This document shows positions 7,915-15,769 of a stretch of 37,363 bases of DNA, in pieces. Both the position numbers and the translations under genes were made by a program. Every line of letters starts with the position of its first letter. The first letter of the stretch is position 1. Source of the DNA: Acidimicrobiia bacterium (GTDB taxonomy: Bacteria; Actinomycetota; Acidimicrobiia; Acidimicrobiales; AC-14); the NCBI GenBank assembly GCA_023265045.1, contig JAHFUQ010000018.1, positions 9,945-47,307 on the forward strand. Direction: 5' to 3'. The notes below the pieces were generated by a model. The model was not told the origin of the DNA, made no database searches, and saw nothing but the letters and a program-made list of their open reading frames with translations.

Positions 7915-8405
7915 CCGCGGCGTAACCTTGTCCAAATTCGTTGTGGTTGTCGTGTCGAATCGCTTCACGCCGAACCTTGTCGCCAGGGCGCGCATTTCCT
8001 GAGTTCGCGTGATCATGACGGCACCATCAACAACTCCGGCTTCGTAGAGCGCTCGGTACGCGCCTATGTCGCGGTCAAGGTTTCCATCCTTTGCGTTCCA
8101 CTCGACATCTACGGCGATTCGGCCCTTCACATTGTCGACCTTGTAGCCCTCGTTGCGAACCTCGGTCGTCCGTACGATCGGCTGCCGTTCCCCTTTCTCG
8201 CGAAAAGGCATGACGGTGAGCTCGGAAACGATGCGCGTATCGTAAGGAACTCAGCCGGATTAATCGTTGCGAGAATTGCTGCAGCGTTGCGCGTTTCGAT
8301 CAGGACGTAGCGGTCCAGACCGTCGTTGGAACGACCTGTGCGTAGCTCTCGGTCAAGTCCAGAATACGACAGTAGGCCGTGTCGACACCGCGCCAACATC
8401 GGCAT
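7843..8405 (-). pseudogene. BglII/BstYI-family restriction endonuclease, split by a frameshift
   Basis: The C-terminal 122 residues are intact from ATG 8211: VDNVKGRIAVDVEWNAKDGN, LDRDIGAYRALYEAGVVDGA, VMITRTQEM and the family's closing GGCPVLV. In BglII and BstYI the metal-binding residues lie in EVQ; here the aligned strand is DVE. The N-terminal part lies in another frame (DGLDRYVLIETRNAAAILAT ... INPAEF, start ATG 8405 or 8399) and joins IVSELTVMPF after a one-base slip around 8240-8250. Either the nuclease is dead, leaving a solitary methylase, or the base is an assembly error. It is convergent with the methyltransferase. Confidence 0.65.
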
Positions 8406-8559
8406 CGCCAGGAGGCTGTTGTCGTGCGACACCGGCGGCAGGCGACCGGTTCCGATCTGAGCTTGCGATTGATCCCCCCGGATGGCGGCGATGACGAGGA
8501 TTCCTGCTCCCCCCCCCCGGTCGTTCCGCCTTCCGTCAGGCCGTTGGTAGCCTGGGGTC

Positions 8560-8697
8560 ATGAGCACCCTCCGTCGCAGCCTGCTCGCACTCGCCCTGGC
8601 CGGGGTCGTCGCCGCGGCGGTGCGGCTGCGCGGCTCACCTGCGGTCGAGCCGCAGAGCGGCGGCTGGCGCGAGCTCTCCGGCGCCGACTTCAAGTAA
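8560..8697 (+). CDS. Small membrane-anchored protein (45 aa)
   Basis: MSTLRRSLLALALAGVVAAA and a short hydrophilic tail ending SGADFK. The N terminus is a basic cap plus one hydrophobic segment, so it is a signal anchor or signal peptide. The stop is 2 bp before the GTG of the next gene, which supports a real, coupled gene. No family recognised. Confidence 0.5.
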   Translation: MSTLRRSLLALALAGVVAAAVRLRGSPAVEPQSGGWRELSGADFK

Positions 8698-8699
8698 CG

Positions 8700-9707
8700 G
8701 TGCGAGCCCTCGTCGTGGGCGTCGGGGCCACCGGCGCCCGTGCCGCCCGCCAGCTCACGTTCCTCGGCGCCCTTGACGATTTGGTCGTGGTGGACGCCGA
8801 GCCGGGGCGGGCCGAGGCCGTCGCCTACTCGATCGGCGCGCCCGCCCGCGCCGGCGACGCCGCCCAGCCGATGGCGGAGGGCGCGGCCGGCGACGTGGTG
8901 GTGATCGCCACTCCCGACGGCCACGGCGCGCTCGCCGAGGAGGCGCTCGGGCGCGGCCTGCACGTGGTGTCGGTAGCCGACACCGTCGCCGAGGTCCGGG
9001 GCCTGCTTGACCTCGACCCGGGAGACCTCACCCTCGCCGTGGGCGCCGGGTTCGCGCCCGGCCTGTCGTGCGTGCTGGCGGCCCTCGCCAGCCGCTCGTT
9101 CGAGCGAGTGGACGAGGTCCACGTCGCCAAGGTGGGCCTCGGTGGCCCGGCCTGTGCCCGCCACCAGCGCGACGCCCTGGTCGGGGAGGCGTCGGACTGG
9201 CGCGACGGCCACTGGGAGCACCACCGCGGCGGTGCGGGCCGCGAGCTGTGCTGGTTCCCCGACCCGATCCGGGGGCGGGACTGCTACCTCGCCGCCCTTC
9301 CGGACGCAGCCCTCCTGCATGCCGCCTTTCCTGACGCCCGCCGCATCTCCGCCCGCATCGCCGCCACTCGGTTGCAGCGCATCGCCACTCGCCTTCCCGA
9401 ACTCCGCAAGCCCGGCGCAGAAGGCACGCTCGGGGCGATCCGGGTCGAGGTCCGCGGCGCCCAGGGGGTGTCCCTCGACGACCGCGTGCTTGGCGCCGTC
9501 GACCGTCCTGCTGTCGCGTCCGGCGCCGTGGCGGCCATGACCGCCCGCTTCATCCTCGACGGCCGGCTCATTCGCGCCGGCGGCCCGCCAAGTGGGCTCG
9601 CCGGCCTGGTCGAGCCGGGCCCGTTCCTCGCCGCCCTGGCCGACCGGGGCGTGAAGGTGGCGGCCTACGAGGGCAACCTCACCGCGAATGTGGGCGCCGT
9701 CGCGTGA
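8700..9707 (+). CDS. Saccharopine-dehydrogenase-like NAD(P)-binding protein
   Basis: 335 residues, GTG start at 8700. The N-terminal Rossmann motif is VVGVGATGARAAR, with the acidic end of beta 2 in LVVVDAEPGR and the strand VVVIATPDGHGALAEEALGR typical of saccharopine dehydrogenase NADP-binding domains. A later GAGFAPGLSCVLAA matches the loop that precedes the catalytic domain. Substrate is unknown. It forms a pair with the small membrane protein upstream and ends just before the convergent Fpg-like gene. Confidence 0.75.
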   Translation: MRALVVGVGATGARAARQLTFLGALDDLVVVDAEPGRAEAVAYSIGAPARAGDAAQPMAEGAAGDVVVIATPDGHGALAEEALGRGLHVVSVADTVAEVRGLLDLDPGDLTLAVGAGFAPGLSCVLAALASRSFERVDEVHVAKVGLGGPACARHQRDALVGEASDWRDGHWEHHRGGAGRELCWFPDPIRGRDCYLAALPDAALLHAAFPDARRISARIAATRLQRIATRLPELRKPGAEGTLGAIRVEVRGAQGVSLDDRVLGAVDRPAVASGAVAAMTARFILDGRLIRAGGPPSGLAGLVEPGPFLAALADRGVKVAAYEGNLTANVGAVA

Positions 9708-9743
9708 GGCGCGCCGCCGGCAACGTCGGTTAGGCGGCGAGCG

Positions 9744-10583
9744 CTACCGCACGAGGCGCGACAGCCGGCGGTCGGCCAGCACCTTGCCGCCCGTCTGGCA
9801 GGGCGGGCAGTAGGTCACTTCGTAGGCCTCGTAGGACACCCGGCGCAGGTCGGCGCCGCAGCGCGGGCAGGGCGTGCCGTGGCGGCCGTGCACCACCCAA
9901 TGGTCGCCGATCTTGGTCGGCAAGCCGCCCGCTCGCCGGCGCTCGGCCGCCAACCCTTCGTCCAGAACGGCGTGCACGCACTCCACCAGCCGGACCCGCT
10001 CCTCGCCGTCGAGCCCTTTCAACGTCTCGTACGGGGAGATCTGGGCGCGGTGGAGGATGTCGTCCGAGTAGCCGCGCCCGATGCCGGAGACCGTGCGCTG
10101 GTCACGCAGCATGGTGTGGATGCGACGCCCGTCCCCACCCGCGCCGCTCATGATCAGCTCGCGGAACTCGTCCGAGAGCGGTTCGACGCCAAGTCCGGCC
10201 AGCGGGCCCTCGTCGCCCTCGGCCAGCACCCACCACCCCGCCTTGCGCTCCGTCCCGAACTCCTTCAGCAGCACCGCCGGCCGGTCCTCGAAGAGGAATC
10301 GCACCACCGCCGGCTTGGGCCGGGTCGCCTTGGGCGGGTCCTCGACGTCCACCCGGCCGCCTTGGGACAGGTGGAAGGCGATGCGCGGCCCGCCCAGTTC
10401 GAACAGGGCGAACTTGCCCCGCCGGCCGACGCCCTCTACCACGCGGCCCACCAAAGACTCCGCGGCCGGCGAGAACGTCTTGAGCCCGGAGAAGTTCAGC
10501 GGGGTTGCCCCCGCGAACCGTGACCCGGCGACGACGGCGGACAGCCGCTCGGCCATGGCCTGGACCTCGGGCATCTCGGGCAC
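9744..10583 (-). CDS. Formamidopyrimidine/endonuclease VIII-type DNA glycosylase
   Basis: 279 residues. Starting at the GTG at 10583 gives (M)PEMPEVQAMAERL, placing the catalytic Pro2 and Glu3 correctly; the ATG at 10574 would also leave MPE but lose the family MPE.PEV spacing. The H2TH region (SDDILHRAQISPYETLKGL) is present, and the C-terminal zinc finger has C-x2-C (CPRCGADLRRV) and C-x2-C (YCPPCQTGGK). These enzymes excise oxidised bases by beta/delta elimination. The catalytic Lys of the beta-hairpin is plausible at GRRGKFALFEL. Distinction between Fpg and Nei is not certain. Confidence 0.85.
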   Translation of the reverse strand: MPEMPEVQAMAERLSAVVAGSRFAGATPLNFSGLKTFSPAAESLVGRVVEGVGRRGKFALFELGGPRIAFHLSQGGRVDVEDPPKATRPKPAVVRFLFEDRPAVLLKEFGTERKAGWWVLAEGDEGPLAGLGVEPLSDEFRELIMSGAGGDGRRIHTMLRDQRTVSGIGRGYSDDILHRAQISPYETLKGLDGEERVRLVECVHAVLDEGLAAERRRAGGLPTKIGDHWVVHGRHGTPCPRCGADLRRVSYEAYEVTYCPPCQTGGKVLADRRLSRLVR

Positions 10584-10588
10584 CGCCG

Positions 10589-11548
10589 TCAGCGTAAGGC
10601 AGAAGGCGGCGCCAACCCTTCGGCCACCAGCCACTCGGCCGTGCGCCGGACCGTCTCCTCCGCCGGCCGGTACTGCAACCCCAGGTCCCGGCATGCGCGC
10701 GAACCGTCGTAGCGATGGCCGTGCTGCAACGTCCGCAGCGCCTCCCCGCAGACCACGGGCGTTCGCCCGCGCGCCCGTGCGACGGCGGCGGCCACCGCCA
10801 CCCCGCATCGCACCAGCGACGGCGGCGCTATTCGAGGCGGTCGCACCCCCGGCGCCACCCGGGCCATCATCGCCAGCATCTCGTCGCTCCCAAGGGACGC
10901 GGCGTTGAGCACGTACCGCTCGCCCGCGGCGCCCTTGGCCTCGGCCAGCAGGTGGCCCTCGGCGCAGTCGTCGATGTCGACCAGGCTGACGGTCGTGTCG
11001 ATCCAGAACTTCAGCCGCCCCCGCAGGTAGGCGATGAGCACCTTGCCCGTGCCCGAAGCCCGACCTGGCCCCTGCACCGACGACGGGCTCACGCAGACGA
11101 CCTCGACGCCCCGGTCGGCGGCGGCCGCCAGCACAGCCCGCTCGGCGTCGTGCTTGGACCGCTCGTAGGCAGACAGGAACGAGCCGCGGTGCGGGGAGTC
11201 CTCCCGCCCGACGGTGCCCGCGACCTCGCCCAACGCCGCCGCCGACGAGGTGTAGACGAGCCGGCGCAACCCCGTCCGGGCCGCCGCCTCCACCACGTTG
11301 GTCGACCCCTCCACGTTCACCCGCTGCATGGGCGACGGATCCCGCAGGCAGAACTGGTTCACGCCGGCGACGTGGTAGGCGACCTCACAGCCGTCCATCG
11401 CCCGGCACAGCGCGTCCACATCCAAGACGTCGCATTCGGGATGCGACGGCGCCCGCACCGCCCGGCCCTCGGCCGCCAGCCGGGCCACGACGCCCCGGCC
11501 CACCACGCCGCTCCCGCCGGTGACCAAAACGGGCGGGTCTTGCGCCAT
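10589..11548 (-). CDS. NAD-dependent epimerase/dehydratase (extended SDR)
   Basis: 319 residues. The N terminus PVLVTGGSGVVGRGVVARL has TGGxGxxG, then VAYHVAGV, VNVEGSTNVVEAAA, VYTSSAAALG and the active-site YERSK. This is the extended short-chain dehydrogenase fold of dihydroflavonol-4-reductase and 3-beta-HSD-like enzymes. Substrate is unknown. It ends 5 bp upstream of the Fpg-like gene start on the same strand, so they may be co-transcribed. Confidence 0.85.
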   Translation of the reverse strand: MAQDPPVLVTGGSGVVGRGVVARLAAEGRAVRAPSHPECDVLDVDALCRAMDGCEVAYHVAGVNQFCLRDPSPMQRVNVEGSTNVVEAAARTGLRRLVYTSSAAALGEVAGTVGREDSPHRGSFLSAYERSKHDAERAVLAAAADRGVEVVCVSPSSVQGPGRASGTGKVLIAYLRGRLKFWIDTTVSLVDIDDCAEGHLLAEAKGAAGERYVLNAASLGSDEMLAMMARVAPGVRPPRIAPPSLVRCGVAVAAAVARARGRTPVVCGEALRTLQHGHRYDGSRACRDLGLQYRPAEETVRRTAEWLVAEGLAPPSALR

Positions 11549-11560
11549 GAGCCGCGAACG

Positions 11561-11971
11561 CTACCGGTCCAATGTTGCGAACCAGACGCACAACGACGAC
11601 CAGGCGAGCACGAGGGGCGCCAGCGTCGGTGACGGCCCGACCGACTCGGAGAACGAGGCCCACCAACGCGACCGGCTCGACATCGTCGCCCACTTGGTGG
11701 CGTAGCGGAAGTCCAGCGGGCCGGCGTGGTAGTTGGCCAGCGTGTGCTCGTAGATCCCGACGGCGGCCGCCGCGAAGACGGCCAGCGCGAGGACCCGGGC
11801 CAAACCCGTGCGACCCCGGGCGGCCAACCCGATGGCCACCCCCACGACGCCCAGCGCCAACCAGGGGATCAGCTGCACCCAGCTGTTCCAGTGGCGCAGC
11901 ATGGCCAGCTCGACGGCGGTCCCGCCCATCGCCAGGCTGGCCAGCACGAGCATGCCCGTGCGGAGCCTCAC
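11561..11971 (-). CDS. Four-helix membrane protein
   Basis: 136 residues from GTG 11971, whose first base overlaps the lipoprotein stop (TAGTG). Hydrophobic segments: MLVLASLAMGGTAVELAML, WVQLIPWLALGVVGVAIGLA, ARVLALAVFAAAAVGIYEHT and a C-terminal LAPLVLAWSSLCVWFATL. No catalytic motif or known family recognised. It is coupled to the lipoprotein gene. Confidence 0.7.
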   Translation of the reverse strand: MRLRTGMLVLASLAMGGTAVELAMLRHWNSWVQLIPWLALGVVGVAIGLAARGRTGLARVLALAVFAAAAVGIYEHTLANYHAGPLDFRYATKWATMSSRSRWWASFSESVGPSPTLAPLVLAWSSLCVWFATLDR

Positions 11972-12381
11972 TACAGCGACAGGGCGGAGACGATCTGGTC
12001 GACCACCCCAGGGCCGGGGTTGTACTTGACCAGGTTCTGGCGGAGCTTGGCCAACGTCGGGTCGTTGGTGGGGTACGGCCGGTACTCGACGACCTCGCGT
12101 GCCCACTGAGCCGCGCTCGGCACGCCGGCCGCAGCCAGCGCGGCCTGGACCTCGGACTGGCTCGCGGTGTTGGCGTTCGCCTTCTGCACCGCGGTCGTCG
12201 CCGGCGTGGCCGTCGTCGCCGGCGCGACGGTCGTCGCCGGCGCCAGCGAGGTCGGCGTGGTGGCGGCGGGGGCCGTGGTGGTAACACTCTGGGCGGCGCC
12301 GACGACTGGACTCTCGTTGGACTCGCTGCAGGCGGCCAGGGTCAGTCCGAGAACGGCGAGGAGCGAGGCGAGCTTGTACAT
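11971..12381 (-). CDS. Lipoprotein with Thr/Ala/Pro-rich linker
   Basis: 136 residues. MYKLASLLAVLGLTLAAC is a lipoprotein signal with lipobox LAAC. A low-complexity TTAPAATTPTSLAPATTV-type linker follows, then a folded C-terminal region of about 70 residues (SEVQAALAAAGVPSAAQWA ... VDQIVSALSL). The layout suggests a small domain displayed on the outer face of the membrane. Function unknown. It forms a two-gene unit with the membrane protein. Confidence 0.75.
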   Translation of the reverse strand: MYKLASLLAVLGLTLAACSESNESPVVGAAQSVTTTAPAATTPTSLAPATTVAPATTATPATTAVQKANANTASQSEVQAALAAAGVPSAAQWAREVVEYRPYPTNDPTLAKLRQNLVKYNPGPGVVDQIVSALSL

Positions 12382-12429
12382 GGAACCAGTTTCATACCCA
12401 AGTCTGGGAGTTCCCTGGGTGGTCGCTGA

Positions 12430-12972
12430 GTGATCCCGCCAACCTCGGTGGTGCGCCGGGCGGTGCGAGGCGCGATCGCCGGCGCCGTCGGCACGGCGGC
12501 CATGGACCTGGTTTGGTACGCCCGCTACCGGCGCGGCGGCGGCGACCGGAGCGTGCTGGAGTGGGAGTTCTCGAAGGGCCTCACGTGGGACAACGCCCCG
12601 GCGCCGGCCCAGGTGGGCAAGAAGGCGGCCAAGGCTCTGCTCGGCGCCGACCTTCCCGACCAGGCCGCGCCGCGCGTCAACAACGCCGTCCACTGGTCGA
12701 CCGGCGCCATGTGGGGCGCGGCCTACGGGGTCGTGCTCGGCCGCCATGGCCGGCGCCCGCCCGTCCAGACCGGCCTGGTCTTCGGCCCCGCCGTGTGCGC
12801 CACCAGCTACGTCGTGCTGCCCCTGATGAAGCTGTACAAACCGATCTGGCAGTACGACGCCAAGACGCTGTTCGAGGACTTTTCCGCCCACACCGTGTTC
12901 GGGCTCACGACCGCAGCCGTGCTCGCCGGTCGGCGAGGAAGCGCTGCTCGGCGGCGTTGGTGGTGCGGCTGA
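12430..12972 (+). CDS. Hypothetical membrane-associated protein
   Basis: 180 residues from GTG 12430 (other GTGs follow within 25 bp). Glycine/alanine-rich hydrophobic segments ([69 protein letters not shown]) resemble DUF1440-like inner-membrane proteins, but I cannot assign a family firmly. Its last 68 bp overlap the convergent sigma-factor gene, and the final [13 protein letters not shown] may be run-on beyond the real end. Confidence 0.6.
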   Translation: MIPPTSVVRRAVRGAIAGAVGTAAMDLVWYARYRRGGGDRSVLEWEFSKGLTWDNAPAPAQVGKKAAKALLGADLPDQAAPRVNNAVHWSTGAMWGAAYGVVLGRHGRRPPVQTGLVFGPAVCATSYVVLPLMKLYKPIWQYDAKTLFEDFSAHTVFGLTTAAVLAGRRGSAARRRWWCG

Positions 12973-14119
12973 GGGCGGCCTCGTAGGCGGCGGCCGCCTC
13001 GCGGGACCGGCCCAGCCGCTCCAGCAGGTCGGCCCGGGTGGCGTGGAACAAGTGGTACCCGTCCAGCGCGAGGGTGTCGACGAGGGCCAAGGCGGGGCCC
13101 GGCCCGTCCACCTCTGCCACCGCGATGGCCCGGTTCATGGCCACCACCGGGGTCGGGCTGAACATCATCAGCTGGTCGTAGAGAGCGACGATCTGGCGCC
13201 AGTCGGTGTCCGCCGCGTGGATCGCGTCCGAGTGGACGGCGTTGATGGCGGCTTGGATCTGGTACGGGCCGGGCCGGTTGCGGCGCAGGCATCGCCGCAC
13301 GATCGCCTGACCCTCGGCGATCAACGCCCGGTCCCAGCGCGTGCGGTCCTGATCGGGCAGCAGCACGATCGACCCGTCCTCGCCGGTGCGGGCGGCTCGC
13401 CGCGACTCGGTCAGCAACAGCAGTCCCAGCAGCCCGAGCGCCTCGGGCTCGTCGGGCATCAGCTCGGCCAGCACGCGGGCCAACCGGATCGCCTCCGCGC
13501 ACAGGTCAGCGCGCACCAGGTCGTCGCCCGCAGTGGCCACGTACCCCTCGTTGAACACGAGGTAGATGACCGCCAGCACGGGCTTGATCCGGTCGGGCAG
13601 CTCGGCGTCGCGCGGCACCCGGTAGGGGATCTTGGCGTCGCGGATCTTGTTCTTGGCCCGGACGATCCGCTGAGCCATGGTCGTCTCCGACACGAGGAAG
13701 GACCGGGCGATCTCGGGGGTCTGAAGCCCGGCGATGAGCCGGAGGGTAAGGGCCACCTGCGCGGTCGGGGCCAGCGCCGGATGGCAACAGGTGAAGATCA
13801 GGCGAAGGCGGTCGTCGGGCACGGCAGCAACCTCATGCGGTTCAGCGTTGGTGTGGAGGTCGGTGTGGAGGAGGGCCGACTGGGCGTGGCGGTCCTCCCT
13901 CGAGGACTCGCGCCGCACGCGGTCGATGGCTCGGTTCTTGGCGGTGGTGATGATCCAACCGGCGGGGCTGGGTGGCGCCCCGGTCTCGGGCCAGCGCTGC
14001 AGCGCCACGACGAACGCCTCCTGGACCGCCTCTTCAGCGACGTCGATGTCACCGAAGAGGCGGATCAGGGTGGCGACCGCTCGTCCGGACGCTTCGCGGA
14101 AGACCCGCTCGACCTCGAT
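12905..14119 (-). CDS. ECF42-type RNA polymerase sigma factor with C-terminal TPR-like extension
   Basis: Region 2 ([20 protein letters not shown] ... [30 protein letters not shown]) and region 4 ([35 protein letters not shown]) are clear; a long helical C terminus follows (DUF6596/TPR-like), as in the ECF42 group. The upstream neighbour encodes a DGPF protein, the hallmark of that group. The frame is in phase with the DGPF gene and begins right after its TGA, yet no ATG/GTG/TTG occurs until GTG 14008, which is inside region 2. The annotated start is therefore a possible non-canonical ATC at 14119; an indel or TGA readthrough are alternatives. Confidence 0.8.
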   Translation of the reverse strand: MEVERVFREASGRAVATLIRLFGDIDVAEEAVQEAFVVALQRWPETGAPPSPAGWIITTAKNRAIDRVRRESSREDRHAQSALLHTDLHTNAEPHEVAAVPDDRLRLIFTCCHPALAPTAQVALTLRLIAGLQTPEIARSFLVSETTMAQRIVRAKNKIRDAKIPYRVPRDAELPDRIKPVLAVIYLVFNEGYVATAGDDLVRADLCAEAIRLARVLAELMPDEPEALGLLGLLLLTESRRAARTGEDGSIVLLPDQDRTRWDRALIAEGQAIVRRCLRRNRPGPYQIQAAINAVHSDAIHAADTDWRQIVALYDQLMMFSPTPVVAMNRAIAVAEVDGPGPALALVDTLALDGYHLFHATRADLLERLGRSREAAAAYEAALSRTTNAAEQRFLADRRARLRS

Positions 14120-14122
14120 GGC

Positions 14123-14473
14123 TCAGCCCTCAGCCTCGTCGAACGGACGGACCTCGACGGCGCCCCGGCAGGCCACCGTGGCCTTGCGGGCCCACGCCAG
14201 GGCCTCGTCGAGGTCGGCGGACTGGATGATCCAGAACCCGCCGAGCTGCTCCTTGGACTCGGCGAACGGACCGTCGGTGGTCACGACCTCGCCGCCCTTC
14301 TCGGCCACGACGGTGGCCGTCTCGGCCGGGCGGAGGCCGCCGGCGAACACCCACGCCCCCGCCGCCCTGATCTCGTCGTTGACGACGTCGACGTCCTTGA
14401 ACATCTGCTGCATCTCTTCGTCGGTCGGTTTGAAGCTCTCTTCCATGTAGACGGAAAGCATGTACTTCGGCAT
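14123..14473 (-). CDS. YCII-related DGPF-domain protein
   Basis: 116 residues from ATG 14473, preceded by AAGGAGG. N terminus MPKYMLSVYMEE and the diagnostic TTDGPFAESKEQLGGFWII followed by ADLDEALAWARKA. DGPF proteins accompany ECF42 sigma factors and may act as regulators or partners of that sigma; their chemistry is unknown. A stop-to-sigma gap of only 3 bases indicates translational coupling. Confidence 0.9.
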   Translation of the reverse strand: MPKYMLSVYMEESFKPTDEEMQQMFKDVDVVNDEIRAAGAWVFAGGLRPAETATVVAEKGGEVVTTDGPFAESKEQLGGFWIIQSADLDEALAWARKATVACRGAVEVRPFDEAEG

Positions 14474-14650
14474 GGTCGCCTCCTTGTTCAGTCGGGCCGG
14501 TTGCCCGTCGCTCACCCCCTGTACGAACGGCTTGGGCCCGGATCGACAGGTCTCGCGAGAATTCTTGGCCAGCCGGACGGGCGGGTCCCGCCATCTCCAG
14601 CGTCGGCATCCCCCTGCTGGTCGCCGGCGGGCTCTGCATCTTCGCCGCGC

Positions 14651-15769
14651 CTAGCCGCCGTACAACGTGAGGTGCCGGCGGGCGGACGCCTCCCAGGTGT
14701 AGCGCGCCGCAACCGCGCGGCCGTTCTCCGCGAGCCGCCGCCGGAGGGCGCCGTCCACCATCATCGACCGCATGGCGGCGGCCAGCGCGGCGGGATCGGC
14801 GGGCGGCACGAGCAGGGCGTCGTGGCAGTGCGTGAGGTATTCGCGGAACACGGGGATGTCGGTGGCGATCACCGGCAGACCCGAGCTCATCGCTTCGAGC
14901 ACGGCCAGCCCCCAGCCCTCCTTGAGGGACGGGAAGACGAGGGCGTCCGCGGCGCCGTACCAGGCGGGGAGCTCGTCGTCAGGCACCGTCCCCAGGAGGA
15001 CGACGTCGCGACCCAGTTCCAGTCCCGATGGCGGCAGGCTGGCGAGCGCGGCCTCGCGGTAGGCGCGGTAATCCTGGAACGAGTGACCGCCGACGACGGC
15101 CAACGCTGCGGGTTGGACGGCCGCCAACGCCGCCAGCAAGTGGACGCTGCCCTTGCGCGGCTCGATCCCGCCCACTGCGAGGAAAAGGAACCGGCCGTCG
15201 CCGTTGTCGATCCCCACCCGGCCCCGCAGCGCGCCCCGCCGCTCCGGCGTGGCGCCGCGGAACCGGCGCCCGTCCACCCCGTTGGGAACGACGTCGGCCT
15301 CCACCCCGTACTCGTCCCGCAGCAGGCGTTGCCAGTGGCGGCTGACCACCAGCACCCGGTCGGGTTCGAGGATGGCCTGGCGCTGGCAGTCGACGAGCGC
15401 CGGGGTGGTGAAGTCGTCCACATGGTGGACGGTGCGCAGCACCGGAAGCCGCCCCACCCGCACCGCGGCCCGGGCGGCGATGCAGTCCTGGGTGTGGAAC
15501 AGGTCGAACCGGTCTGCGAGCCCGCTCAGCCCGGCCGCCAAGGCGTCCACCGATCGGAACACCCGCTCCTCGAGTGTCGCCGCCTCGGGCGGCGCGGCGA
15601 CGATCACGCACGGCGCGTCCACGGCCCGGAAAAACCCGGCCGCCGGGTCGCCCAGGGCCACCACGGTGATGTCGGCGCCCAGCGCGCAGAGGGCCTCGGC
15701 CAGCGAGAGGGTGTGCACGACCCCGCCGCGCGGCTTGGTCGAGTAGGTGACGAGGGCGACGCGCGTCAC
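14651..15769 (-). CDS. GT4 glycosyltransferase, MSMEG_0565 (Nit1C-associated) family
   Basis: 372 residues, GTG start overlapping the FdrA stop (GTGA). N terminus VALVTYSTKPRGGVVHTLSL, middle FHTQDCIAARAA and TVHHVDDFTTPALVDCQRQA, and the GT4 nucleotide-sugar site EGWGLAVLEAMSSGLPVIAT. The CQRQA and HHVDDF stretches match my recollection of the MSMEG_0565 family that accompanies the Nit1C nitrilase cluster. It is last in a leftward unit carbamate kinase-FdrA-glycosyltransferase, with both junctions overlapping. Acceptor is unknown; a sugar may decorate the small-molecule product of the cluster. Confidence 0.85.
   Translation of the reverse strand: MTRVALVTYSTKPRGGVVHTLSLAEALCALGADITVVALGDPAAGFFRAVDAPCVIVAAPPEAATLEERVFRSVDALAAGLSGLADRFDLFHTQDCIAARAAVRVGRLPVLRTVHHVDDFTTPALVDCQRQAILEPDRVLVVSRHWQRLLRDEYGVEADVVPNGVDGRRFRGATPERRGALRGRVGIDNGDGRFLFLAVGGIEPRKGSVHLLAALAAVQPAALAVVGGHSFQDYRAYREAALASLPPSGLELGRDVVLLGTVPDDELPAWYGAADALVFPSLKEGWGLAVLEAMSSGLPVIATDIPVFREYLTHCHDALLVPPADPAALAAAMRSMMVDGALRRRLAENGRAVAARYTWEASARRHLTLYGG

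Noticed and set aside
6610-8405. Integrative element at tRNA-Ile
   Set aside because: No integrase gene and no second copy of the tRNA 3' end seen; only gene content and lower GC hint at transfer.
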